A stretch of 6,639 bases of DNA from Syntrophobacterales bacterium (GTDB lineage: Bacteria; Desulfobacterota; Syntrophorhabdia; Syntrophorhabdales; WCHB1-27). This document shows positions 1 to 5,650 of this stretch, piece after piece; position 1 is the stretch's first letter; the number at the start of each line of letters is the position of its first letter. The notes under the pieces were generated by a model that was not told the DNA's origin, did not search any database, and saw only the letters and a program-made list of their open reading frames with translations. The DNA is taken from positions 1-6,639 of the forward strand of contig JADGQN010000273.1 in the NCBI GenBank assembly GCA_017881765.1, in the 5' to 3' direction. A program made the translations under genes and the position numbers.

Positions 1-412
1 CGAACACGAGGTAACGACGCATAGCATTGGAGTCTACTAAATTGTCCTGATAAGGGTCAACAAGAACGCAAATGATGGGACCTGCCCCAAGGCTCAGCGC
101 TAGACGAAGAGGCTTCTGTTCCGGCTTTCCCTTGGTAGTGTGGCAATCGTCTTGGTTATTTCTTAATGCCGCATTTGCAGGTATTCCAAGCACACCAGGG
201 ATCGACAAATTCTTCCTGAAATCGCGCGCGGGTCCCTGAGCGTGAAGCATCAACATTACAAACGGCATGTGCGCCATGACGTGGTGCATTTCATATAGAT
301 GCATTGCTTGCTCGTTCTCGACCGGCACGATGATGTGTCCTGCACCAATGAAGGAGATTGGGCAGAAGGGGACCGTGAAGCTCTGCCGGTTATTCCAAGC
401 ACGGAATAACCG
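1..412 (-). CDS. Unrecognised protein, partial; truncated by the left edge and possibly by the RIT element
   Basis: The minus strand is open from the window edge to about position 461, roughly 150 codons without a stop, while the plus strand has stops in its frames near the left edge. That length without a stop is unlikely by chance at this base composition. Translated from the right, the frame passes through GAGHIIVPVENEQ, a Met/His-rich stretch (YEMHHVMAHMPF), then SLGAGPIICVLVDPYQDN and RRYLVF at the edge. I do not recognise the family. No start is clear: the first in-frame ATG is at 304-302, a GTG lies at 328-326, and a TTG at 424-422 falls inside the RIT inverted repeat. The frame runs on into the repeat, so the native N-terminus may have been cut off by the insertion. 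The C-terminus lies outside the window. The coding call is an inference from frame openness and a protein-like composition. Confidence 0.5.
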
Positions 413-415
413 GCA
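384..415. repeat. Perfect 13-6-13 palindrome abutting the RIT left end
   Basis: Arms at 384-396 (TGCCGGTTATTCC) and 403-415 are exact reverse complements around a 6-bp centre, AAGCAC. This geometry, two inverted arms of 11-13 bp around a 6-8 bp centre, is that of a tyrosine-recombinase core site such as dif. The last two bases overlap the left 30-bp inverted repeat. The inner half TTATTCCAAG (390-399) recurs at 433-442 inside the inverted repeat. No similar palindrome lies outside the right repeat. It could also be a plain hairpin, since no T-run follows it. The recombination role is an inference. Confidence 0.6.
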
Positions 416-443
416 TAGTTCCAAGTCCCTTATTATTCCAAGT
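414..443. repeat. Left terminal inverted repeat of the RIT element
   Basis: Thirty bases starting CATAGTTCCAAG and ending TATTCCAAGT are the exact reverse complement of 3787-3816. Each copy holds two direct copies of TTCCAAGT separated by 9 bp (419-426 and 436-443), which are plausible recombinase-binding half-sites. The match stops sharply at both outer edges. Confidence 0.95.
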
Positions 444-456
444 GGTGTAGCGAGGT

Positions 457-520
457 GCCCTCAAAAGCCCGGTATTAAGGGAGAATATTCCTGACAATAC
501 TTGATTTACTCAGCATAATC
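457..520. repeat. Left subterminal inverted repeat, imperfect
   Basis: Two blocks inside the left end match the right end in inverted orientation. GCCCTCAAAAG (457-467) pairs with 3775-3785 with one mismatch, and the 15-mer at 506-520 (TTACTCAGCATAATC) pairs exactly with 3731-3745. The sequence between the blocks differs in length and content, so only these parts seem to be kept. They may be additional recombinase-binding sites. Confidence 0.75.
491..519 (+). promoter_or_regulatory. Predicted sigma-70 promoter for ritABC
   Basis: A -35 box CTGACA (491-496) and a -10 box CATAAT (514-519), each 5 of 6 to consensus, are 17 bp apart and about 50 bp upstream of the ritA start. The -10 box lies inside the 15-bp sequence shared with the right end. 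The right copy has no matching -35 box, so only the left one should act as a promoter. A recombinase bound at the repeat could repress its own transcription; that is inference. Confidence 0.6.
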
Positions 521-569
521 CTGCTGTCTTCTTCTTTTGATTCCAAATTCAAAGAAGGAGGAGACAGAC

Positions 570-1808
570 ATGATCGATCAGTTCTATGCAGACCCGTTAT
601 CATTGGAGCGTTTGCGTTTTGGTCCACTCGGCAGTTACATCGACACGTTCGCTCAGGTTCTCTCGGCACAGGGTTACGCCCGGTCAACCGCCAAGGTGAA
701 GATCCGGGAAGTCGCCGGTTTGAGCCGTTGGCTCCACAGAAGACGGCTTGGCGTGGAGGCCCTGGATGAACAGAGCGTCTCGGAGTTTCTCCGGTATTGG
801 TGTCGTCGGGGGCTGTGCCGCCGTGGTACTGCCCATACCTTACAAGGGTTGCTCAGGCACTTGCGTTCGACGGGCGTCAGCAGGTTGCTCGCTTCTGAGA
901 TTGAGGATAGTGCCTTTCACGCTATCGAGAGGGATTTCGCGCGGTACCTTACGCAAGAGCGTGGCCTCACGCAGGCAACCTTGGACAACTACCTCCCGAC
1001 AGCCCGCGCGTTTCTGTCCGCATGTTTCGGCAATGGACCTCTCGCGCTGAACAAACTCGATCCACAGAACATCACCCGGTTTATGTTACGCCATGCACAT
1101 AAGGTGAGTCCGAAACGTGCCCAGCTGATGGCAAGTGGCCTTCGCAGCTTCTTCCGCTTTCTCTATCAGCGAGGAGAGATCGCGAGGGACCTGGCCACTT
1201 CCGTTCCCACGGTGGCCAACTGGCGGTTGTCAGAACTCCCGAAGTTTATTGAGCCGGAGCACGTCGAGCGCCTGCTCAAGGCTTGCCGTCAGGATACGCC
1301 ATCAGGCCAACGCGACTACACGATCCTGCTCCTCCTGGCGCGGCTCGGCCTGCGTGCCGGAGAAGTGGTGCACCTGGAGCTGGACGACATTGATTGGGAA
1401 AAGGGAGAGATCAGCGTCCGGGGCAAGAGTGTCCGGCAAGACCGGCTCCCCATCCCCCAGGATGTGGGCGAGGCCCTGGCGAGGTATTTACACCAAGGCC
1501 GCCCTCGCTGCCCGTCGCGGAGGGTATTCATTCGCCTGAAAGCACCGCGACAAGGGTTTACCGGTTCCGCTGCTGTCGATGACGTTTTCCGCAGGGCCCT
1601 TGGCCGGGCCGGGCTTTCTCTTGCACGTAAAGGCTCCCACCTCCTGCGCCACGGCCTGGCCACCCGGATGCTCCGCGGGGGTGCAACGCTTGCGGAGATC
1701 GGGGAGATCCTGCGCCATCAACTTCCCAGCACGACAGAGATCTATGCCAAGGTCGACGTGGCAGCCTTGCGTGCTCTCGCCCTGCCGTGGAAAGGAGGCG
1801 CGCGATGA
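570..1808 (+). CDS. ritA: RitA, first tyrosine recombinase of the RIT element
   Basis: A 412-residue site-specific tyrosine recombinase (phage-integrase family), expected to bind the element ends and cut and rejoin DNA through a covalent phosphotyrosine. The N-terminal half has two SAM-like, core-binding-type stretches (about residues 20-110 and 115-210), which explains its larger size than RitB and RitC. The C-terminal catalytic domain holds R262 (GLRAGE), K286, the H357-LL-R360-H361 box, H383 and the nucleophile Y392 (TTEIYAKV), so the active set is complete. I chose ATG 570 because AGGAGG at 556-561 lies 8 bp upstream; a TTG start at 537 would add 11 residues but has no such site. Its stop overlaps the ritB start (ATGA). 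The name rests on being first in a RIT trio and on the matching motifs; the family is certain, the A label is inferred from order. Confidence 0.93.
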   Translation: MIDQFYADPLSLERLRFGPLGSYIDTFAQVLSAQGYARSTAKVKIREVAGLSRWLHRRRLGVEALDEQSVSEFLRYWCRRGLCRRGTAHTLQGLLRHLRSTGVSRLLASEIEDSAFHAIERDFARYLTQERGLTQATLDNYLPTARAFLSACFGNGPLALNKLDPQNITRFMLRHAHKVSPKRAQLMASGLRSFFRFLYQRGEIARDLATSVPTVANWRLSELPKFIEPEHVERLLKACRQDTPSGQRDYTILLLLARLGLRAGEVVHLELDDIDWEKGEISVRGKSVRQDRLPIPQDVGEALARYLHQGRPRCPSRRVFIRLKAPRQGFTGSAAVDDVFRRALGRAGLSLARKGSHLLRHGLATRMLRGGATLAEIGEILRHQLPSTTEIYAKVDVAALRALALPWKGGAR

Positions 1809-2734
1809 AGGAGCTACGCACTACGCTCAAAGAGTACCTGAAGGTACGGCGGATGTTCGGGTTCAAGCTGCGCATAGCGGGCAGTTTGCTCCAAAAGTTT
1901 GTCAGCTATGCGGAGAAGGAAGGCGCTTCATTCATCACCAGAGAGCTGGCCGTGCAATGGGCCACCCAGCCGAAAAACTGCCAGCCATGCCAATGGGCGA
2001 ACCGGCTCAGTATGGTACGGACCTTTGCCCGTCACGTGAGCGCCATGGACCCGAGGACCGAGATCCCCCCTGAAGGCCTCCTTCCCCACCGCTTTCATCG
2101 CAAGGGCCCCTACCTTTACACGGACGAGGAGATCGCGCGCCTGATCGAGGCGGCGCGACAACTCCCGTCACCGCGGGGACTGCGGGCCGCAACGTATGCC
2201 ACCCTGTTCGGGCTGCTTGCGGTCACCGGCATGCGGATGAGCGAACCCATCGCTCTTGACCGTGACGCTGCGGATCTCACCCGGGGGATACTCACGGTCC
2301 GCCGCACCAAGTTCGGTAAGACAAGAATCGTTCCGATCCATGCCTCCACCCTGGAGGAACTCCGGCACTATGCCGAGCTTCGGGACCAACTCTGTCCGCG
2401 GGTACAAACCCCAAGCTTCTTTATTGCCGAACGGGGTACCCGGCTGACCGAATGCAGCGTGCGCTGGACCTTTGTCCAGCTGTCACGCGAGATAGGGTTG
2501 CGGGGTCCTGAGGATAGCCGTGGCCCGAGGCTCCACGACCTTCGGCACGGATTTGCCGTCGAGACGCTCATCCGGTGGTATCGCGCCGGGGTCGACGTCG
2601 AAAAGCACCTGCCGGAACTGAGCACCTATCTCGGTCACGTCCACGTCCATGACACCTACTGGTATATCACGGCCGTCCCCGAGCTTTTGCGACTTGCCAC
2701 GCTTCGTCTTGAAAAGAAAGGAGGAAAACTGTGA
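1805..2734 (+). CDS. ritB: RitB, second tyrosine recombinase of the RIT element
   Basis: A 309-residue tyrosine recombinase. The N-terminal core-binding region (about 1-100) starts MKELRTTLKEYLKVRR. The catalytic domain carries R144 in TGMRMSE, K169 in TKFGKTRIVP, H244-DL-R247-H248, H278 in YLGHVH and the nucleophile Y287, nine residues after that histidine as in XerD-type enzymes. Y285 is a nearby second tyrosine but sits at the wrong spacing. The ATG at 1805 overlaps the ritA stop by 4 bp and follows AGGAGG (1793-1798) by 6 bp; a GTG at 1787 in the same frame lies upstream of that site and is unlikely. The tight coupling suggests translation in fixed ratio with RitA and RitC, which are thought to act jointly on the element ends. 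It is distinct in sequence from both neighbours rather than a recent duplicate. Confidence 0.93.
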   Translation: MKELRTTLKEYLKVRRMFGFKLRIAGSLLQKFVSYAEKEGASFITRELAVQWATQPKNCQPCQWANRLSMVRTFARHVSAMDPRTEIPPEGLLPHRFHRKGPYLYTDEEIARLIEAARQLPSPRGLRAATYATLFGLLAVTGMRMSEPIALDRDAADLTRGILTVRRTKFGKTRIVPIHASTLEELRHYAELRDQLCPRVQTPSFFIAERGTRLTECSVRWTFVQLSREIGLRGPEDSRGPRLHDLRHGFAVETLIRWYRAGVDVEKHLPELSTYLGHVHVHDTYWYITAVPELLRLATLRLEKKGGKL

Positions 2735-3732
2735 TGAAAACCGAGAACGAGTTCCCCGCTTTACTTCAGGCATTCTTCACCGACCGTCTTTGCCACCAGC
2801 GGCAGGCAAGCCCTTATACCATTGCCAGTTACCGGGATACCTTCCGTCTGCTCCTCGGGTTTGCCGAGCGACGCTTGAAAAAGGCGCCGTCAGCGCTGCT
2901 GATCACTGATCTCGATACCCCTTTCCTCGGCGCGTTCCTCGATCATCTGGAGGAAGAGCGCGGCAATACCGCCCGCAGCCGCAATGTCCGTCTCGCGGCC
3001 CTTCATTCGTTTTTCCGCTACGTGGCCCTCCACAAGCCAGACATGAGCGCCTTGGCGCAACGCGTCCTGGCGCTGCCGTCGAAGCGGTATCACCGCAAGG
3101 AGATCCATTTTTTGACACGGCCCGAGATCGAGGCTCTTTTGGCAGTACCTGATCAACGCACGTGGGCAGGCCGCCGGGACCACGCACTGCTCCTCGTCGC
3201 CGTACAGACAGGACTGAGGGTTTCGGAGTTGATCGGGCTTTGCTGCCAGGACGTTGTCCTCGGCACCGGCGCCCACCTTCAGTGCACCGGTAAAGGACGG
3301 AAGGAGCGCTCTACTCCTCTTCGCAGGGAGGCCGTTGCCGTGTTACGTGCGTGGCTCCGTGAACGTAACGGACAGCCTACCGATCCCGTGTTTCCCAACG
3401 CACGAGGCCATGCGCTGAGTCCGGAAGGAGTCGAGTATCTTCTGGACAAACATACCACAGCTGCCCGCGAAAACTGTCCATCCCTGGAAAAGAAGCGCGT
3501 CACACCCCATGTACTTCGACACACGGTTGCCATGGAGCTCCTGCAACACGGCGTAGACCGCTCGGTAATCGCCCTTTGGCTTGGTCATGAATCGACGGAG
3601 ACCACCCAGATGTATCTCCATGCCGATCTTGCAGCCAAGGAGAAGGCCCTCGCCAAAGCCGCACCGTTCGGTATAAAGATACGCCGCTACCGGCCCGACG
3701 ACAAACTTCTCGCCTTTCTCAAGAGCCTCTGA
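2734..3732 (+). CDS. ritC: RitC, third tyrosine recombinase of the RIT element
   Basis: A 332-residue recombinase of the most XerC/XerD-like type of the three. An N-terminal SAM-like core-binding domain (about 5-105) includes SPYTIASYRDTFRLLLGF and SRNVRLAALHSFFRYV. The catalytic domain has R162 in TGLRVSE, K187 in TGKGRKER, H259-VL-R262-H263, H285 in WLGHEST and the nucleophile Y294 (TTQMYLHAD), so it should be active. AGGAGG at 2719-2724 serves either ATG 2734 (9 bp, 1-bp overlap with the ritB stop) or GTG 2731 (6 bp, 4-bp overlap); the two differ by one residue. The stop codon lies partly inside the right subterminal repeat, so the gene runs right up to the element end. No terminator is visible after it. 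Confidence 0.94.
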   Translation: MKTENEFPALLQAFFTDRLCHQRQASPYTIASYRDTFRLLLGFAERRLKKAPSALLITDLDTPFLGAFLDHLEEERGNTARSRNVRLAALHSFFRYVALHKPDMSALAQRVLALPSKRYHRKEIHFLTRPEIEALLAVPDQRTWAGRRDHALLLVAVQTGLRVSELIGLCCQDVVLGTGAHLQCTGKGRKERSTPLRREAVAVLRAWLRERNGQPTDPVFPNARGHALSPEGVEYLLDKHTTAARENCPSLEKKRVTPHVLRHTVAMELLQHGVDRSVIALWLGHESTETTQMYLHADLAAKEKALAKAAPFGIKIRRYRPDDKLLAFLKSL

Positions 3733-3785
3733 TTATGCTGAGTAAGATAGGCTGCAAGGCCAGAGATACGCCGACTTTCGAGGGC
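3731..3785. repeat. Right subterminal inverted repeat, imperfect
   Basis: GATTATGCTGAGTAA (3731-3745) is the exact reverse complement of 506-520, and CTTTCGAGGGC (3775-3785) mirrors 457-467 with one mismatch. The block begins inside the ritC stop codon, so coding sequence and end signal share bases. Confidence 0.75.
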
Positions 3786-3786
3786 T

Positions 3787-3816
3787 ACTTGGAATAATAA
3801 GGGACTTGGAACTATG
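3787..3816. repeat. Right terminal inverted repeat of the RIT element
   Basis: Starts ACTTGGAATAAT, ends ACTTGGAACTATG, and is the exact reverse complement of 414-443. It contains direct copies of ACTTGGAA at 3787-3794 and 3804-3811. The sequence beyond (GCGCAGATCG) shares nothing with the left flank. Confidence 0.95.
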
Positions 3817-3939
3817 GCGCAGATCGTGAAAAAGATGCCTCATCAGTCTGGAGACCCAGCCCCTGTCTACAAGCAGCTGACGGACGTTTTGGAGCAGCTG
3901 GTCCGGACAGACGAAGTGAAGAACTTCCGGAGTGGGTGA
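3814..3939 (+). CDS. Short orphan frame at the RIT right junction, possibly a gene fragment
   Basis: Forty-one codons from an ATG made by the last three bases of the inverted repeat to TGA 3937-3939. The product begins MAQIVKKMPHQSGDP and ends DEVKNFRSG, with a high share of G or C at third positions that looks coding. There is no ribosome-binding site upstream, only the repeat, so it is more likely the 3' end of a gene cut by the insertion than a functional gene. If the element is removed exactly, this frame joins in phase with a plus-strand frame ending at 413, but that left frame is itself overlapped by the more open minus-strand frame. Family not recognised. Confidence 0.25.
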   Translation: MAQIVKKMPHQSGDPAPVYKQLTDVLEQLVRTDEVKNFRSG

Positions 3940-3971
3940 GGGAGAAACGCCCACGGCGGCGAAGAGGCTGA

Positions 3972-4211
3972 CTATTTCTTCTTGCGTGCTGCCAACAGTT
4001 CGAAGTACTTGTCGCGATCCATGCGGGCCGTTCTCATGTTGGATTTGATGATGTCGACATCAATGCTAGTGTACGTGGGGATTATAACGGGCCGGGCGCA
4101 GCCTTCCTTGACGTATGATCTGTGAGACCCTACCTGCCGCTCAAAAACGAAACCAAACTTAAGAAATATCTGCTCGAGGACTTTCCAGTGGACCGGGGTT
4201 AGGCGCGGCAT
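3972..4211 (-). CDS. hicA: HicA-type mRNA-interferase toxin
   Basis: A 79-residue HicA toxin (YcfA-like, double-stranded RNA-binding-like fold) that would cleave mRNA and stop growth when free of HicB. It starts MPRLTPVHWKVLEQIF; the family's GSH motif is present as RQVGSHRSYV with the catalytic His at residue 30, followed by a VIIPTY strand and a C-terminal RDKYFELL helix. Length is normal for the family. I chose ATG 4211, which gives the typical MPRLTP start; an in-frame TTG at 4223 would add four residues. It overlaps the end of hicB by 13 bp, so the two are co-transcribed and translationally linked, with the antitoxin gene first. It ends 155 bp from the RIT right end and is intact. Confidence 0.88.
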   Translation of the reverse strand: MPRLTPVHWKVLEQIFLKFGFVFERQVGSHRSYVKEGCARPVIIPTYTSIDVDIIKSNMRTARMDRDKYFELLAARKKK

Positions 4212-4510
4212 GCGGCGGCGCAACTGCCCTTAGCATGGAGAGGGATGGGGACGGTAATGCTCTTGCCCCTCGCCTGGGCCCTTGCGGGTTTCGCTCCGGC
4301 AGCGAAACCGCATTCCTTGAGCGCTTCATCCAGGGTCCCCCGCTCGTAGCAGCTGATGAGAAACACTTTCAGCGCTTCCCCGAGGTTCTTCTCGGCCTCC
4401 TCTTCGGTCTGCCCCTGGGAAAACACGTCAAGGCACGGGCACGAGGAAACATAGACCTTAGCCTTCTTTTTGACCGTAACGGGTAGGGTGAGGCTGAAAA
4501 GTGCTCTCAT
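4199..4510 (-). CDS. hicB: HicB-type antitoxin
   Basis: A 103-residue HicB antitoxin, expected to bind and block HicA and to repress the operon. The partly degraded RNase H-like HicB domain covers about residues 5-75: an N-terminal strand (SLTLPVTVKKK), the CPCLDVFSQGQTEEEAEKNL signature with its helix, then a second helix ending in ALKECGF. The tail is basic and Ala-rich and ends with a VPIPLH strand and CRA. I see no clear ribbon-helix-helix or helix-turn-helix domain, so how it would bind DNA is unclear. The ATG at 4510 follows GGAAGGGG (4521-4528 on the minus strand) by 10 bp. It is the first gene of the hicBA operon. Confidence 0.85.
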   Translation of the reverse strand: MRALFSLTLPVTVKKKAKVYVSSCPCLDVFSQGQTEEEAEKNLGEALKVFLISCYERGTLDEALKECGFAAGAKPARAQARGKSITVPIPLHAKGSCAAACRA

Positions 4511-4532
4511 TTTTATAAATCCCCTTCCGTTA

Positions 4533-4562
4533 ATTATCCATCAGATCAGACCTCGGTGTCAA
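4533..4562 (-). promoter_or_regulatory. Predicted sigma-70 promoter of hicBA
   Basis: On the minus strand a perfect TTGACA -35 (4557-4562) and GATAAT -10 (4533-4538) are 18 bp apart, with the hicB ATG about 22 bp beyond the -10. This is a strong promoter for a TA operon that HicB would normally repress. No clear operator palindrome is visible over it. Confidence 0.65.
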
Positions 4563-4896
4563 CCAGCATACGCATCTAATATCGGCCCTCCTGGCAAAAA
4601 GCAAAGGGCGGCCGGGCGGGGGGTAGAAGGAGCCAGTTCCGACGTCGGTTCCGTATGCCCCCGCCGAGGACCTTCGATCCGGTCACGATTGAGAGGCAAT
4701 CCCTTTGCGAGGCTTCGCGCGTGACGTGCGTTTCGATCCTCGCGAGGGTCATAGTGGCACCCCTCCTCGAATAACATGCCCTAAGGACCTCGAACGAAAA
4801 GAGCAGCCTGGCTGCTAGGGCGCTGTGCGCCCCGTAGATAACTCTTGAAAGTCACTTCACATTGACCTCTTCGTCTCTCATAGGTAACAATGGGGT
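4563..4896. other. Intergenic region between divergent hicBA and the DUF3800 gene
   Basis: No convincing gene in 334 bp. It holds a GC-rich patch, a 10-bp palindrome CCTCGCGAGG (4738-4747), small stems such as GATTGAGAGGCAATC (4688-4702), and two adjacent hairpins at 4802-4832. I find no clear promoter for the gene at 4897. Confidence 0.5.
4802..4832. repeat. Two adjacent perfect hairpins
   Basis: AGCAGCC (4802-4808) pairs with GGCTGCT (4810-4816), and one base later GGGCGC (4818-4823) pairs with GCGCCC (4827-4832) around TGT. On the minus strand they are followed by CTTTTCG, a weak terminator-like tail, but no minus-strand gene lies upstream to need one. They could lie in the leader of the DUF3800 gene if its transcript starts further left. 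Confidence 0.45.
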
Positions 4897-5538
4897 GTGT
4901 GGTTTCTCTATCTCGATGAAAGCGGGGATTTGGGTTTCGACTTCGTGAACAAGAAGCCCTCCCGGTTCTTTGTTATAACGATTCTCGCCGTTGAAGGGCA
5001 GGACGCAAACCGTCAGCTAATCAAGGCGGTCAAGAAAACGATCCGAAGAAAGCTCAACCCTCGGGGGAAGAGAAGCCGGATTGCCGAAGAACTGAAGGGA
5101 ACCGGTAACACGCTCGAGGTGAAGAGGTATTTCTATGAGCAGGTACAGGACATTGATTTCAAGCTCTACACGATCATCCTCAATAAGAGGCGTGTGTTTG
5201 AAAACCTTGCAGATCACAAGACCCGGGTCTATAACTATGTCTCCCGGATCCTCCTGGAAAAAATCCCGCTCGACCAGGCTATGGTAAAGGTCGACCTGAT
5301 CATTGACAGATCAAAAGGTAAACCGGAGATTTTGGACTTCAACAGCTACATCCGGAGCCAGCTCGAGGCGAGGATACATCCCACCGTGCCACTCTACATC
5401 AGCCATTATGACTCACGAGAACACGGAGGCCTGCAAGCAGTCGACATGTTCAGCTATGGGATCTTTGAAGGGTACGAGAAGAAGAGATGGGCTTGGTTCA
5501 ACGTCTTTGAGGAGAAGATCGCCTTCAGTACGGTTTAG
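4897..5538 (+). CDS. DUF3800 domain protein
   Basis: A 213-residue protein of the DUF3800 family, often found in mobile and defence-rich regions and of unproven biochemical role. It opens with the family's signature YLDESGDLGF (residues 5-14), has an internal VDLIIDRSKGK strand with D137, and a C-terminal GLQAVDMFSYGIF segment with D183. The spaced acidic residues (D7, E8, D137, D183) on predicted strands suggest an RNase H-like nuclease fold, which is inference. The start is GTG 4897: the in-frame stop TAA at 4885 leaves no room for an earlier start, and ATG 4890 is out of frame. The ribosome-binding site is weak (TAGG about 12 bp upstream). It stands alone, with no partner gene of known type beside it, and appears intact. 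Confidence 0.8.
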   Translation: MWFLYLDESGDLGFDFVNKKPSRFFVITILAVEGQDANRQLIKAVKKTIRRKLNPRGKRSRIAEELKGTGNTLEVKRYFYEQVQDIDFKLYTIILNKRRVFENLADHKTRVYNYVSRILLEKIPLDQAMVKVDLIIDRSKGKPEILDFNSYIRSQLEARIHPTVPLYISHYDSREHGGLQAVDMFSYGIFEGYEKKRWAWFNVFEEKIAFSTV

Positions 5539-5548
5539 CTAGCAGGAT

Positions 5549-5576
5549 AAAAAAAGAGAGCGTGCCTTACGGGCTC
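5549..5576 (-). terminator. Rho-independent terminator of the candidate small RNA
   Basis: On the minus strand a GC-rich stem region (GAGC...GCTC, 5576-5559) ends in CTC and then seven T (5555-5549). The stem is short on its own, since its bases also take part in the long-range pairs of the small RNA. It lies 10 bp past the DUF3800 stop codon but in the opposite direction. Confidence 0.5.
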
Positions 5577-5644
5577 GTGGTGCCATGACTCTGGCCAACC
5601 GATGGATGGGAACATCATGGCAGCCCGCAACGGACTTATCGCTC
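5549..5644 (-). ncRNA. Candidate small RNA, orphan
   Basis: About 96 nt on the minus strand between a strong promoter and a T7 run. The predicted fold is a closed rod: 5' GAGCG (5644-5640) pairs with CGCTC (5562-5558) at the 3' end, GCGGGC (5628-5623) pairs with GCCCGT (5574-5569) with one G-U, and an 8-bp stem TGCCATGA (5622-5615) with TCATGGCA (5588-5581) sits directly on it. The loop is about 26 nt. There is no good reading frame. It does not show the 4.5S SRP RNA tip and is too short for 6S RNA; I do not recognise it. The RNA gene is inferred from promoter, fold and terminator together. Confidence 0.5.
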
Positions 5645-5650
5645 ACATTC

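Larger units (their letters stand above)
414..3816 (+). mobile_element. Complete recombinase-in-trio (RIT) element
   Basis: Three consecutive, translationally coupled tyrosine recombinase genes on one strand lie between 30-bp perfect inverted repeats (414-443 and 3787-3816). That is the defining layout of RIT elements, which carry ritA, ritB and ritC and no obvious cargo. The 3,403-bp length is about that of three such genes plus ends. All three proteins keep their catalytic residues, no frame is broken and the promoter looks good, so the element is probably intact and recently mobile. I see no clear target duplication: bases outside the repeats are CCGG on the left and GCGC on the right. The left boundary could extend to 384 if the palindrome there belongs to the element. 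Confidence 0.92.

Noticed and set aside
267..494. Plus-strand frame of 75 codons covering the left flank and RIT end
   Set aside because: It lies opposite a much longer open minus-strand frame, has no ribosome-binding site, is Cys-rich in the manner of an antisense frame, and runs across the inverted repeat.
3733..3954. Minus-strand frame of 73 codons across the right RIT end
   Set aside because: It shares HSSKSLIIPS with the left-end plus frame only because both read through the same inverted repeat. The overlapping plus-strand fragment has better coding character.
4680..4760. Possible CRISPR repeat remnant around small stems
   Set aside because: Only one copy of each stem is present and there is no regular spacing.
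4470..4777. Two short frames on opposite strands in the hicB-DUF3800 gap
   Set aside because: They overlap each other, one covers the hicBA promoter, and neither has a ribosome-binding site or protein-like sequence.
5549..5644. Candidate RNA as 4.5S SRP RNA or 6S RNA
   Set aside because: The conserved SRP tip sequence is absent, and the length is about half that of 6S RNA without its large central bubble.
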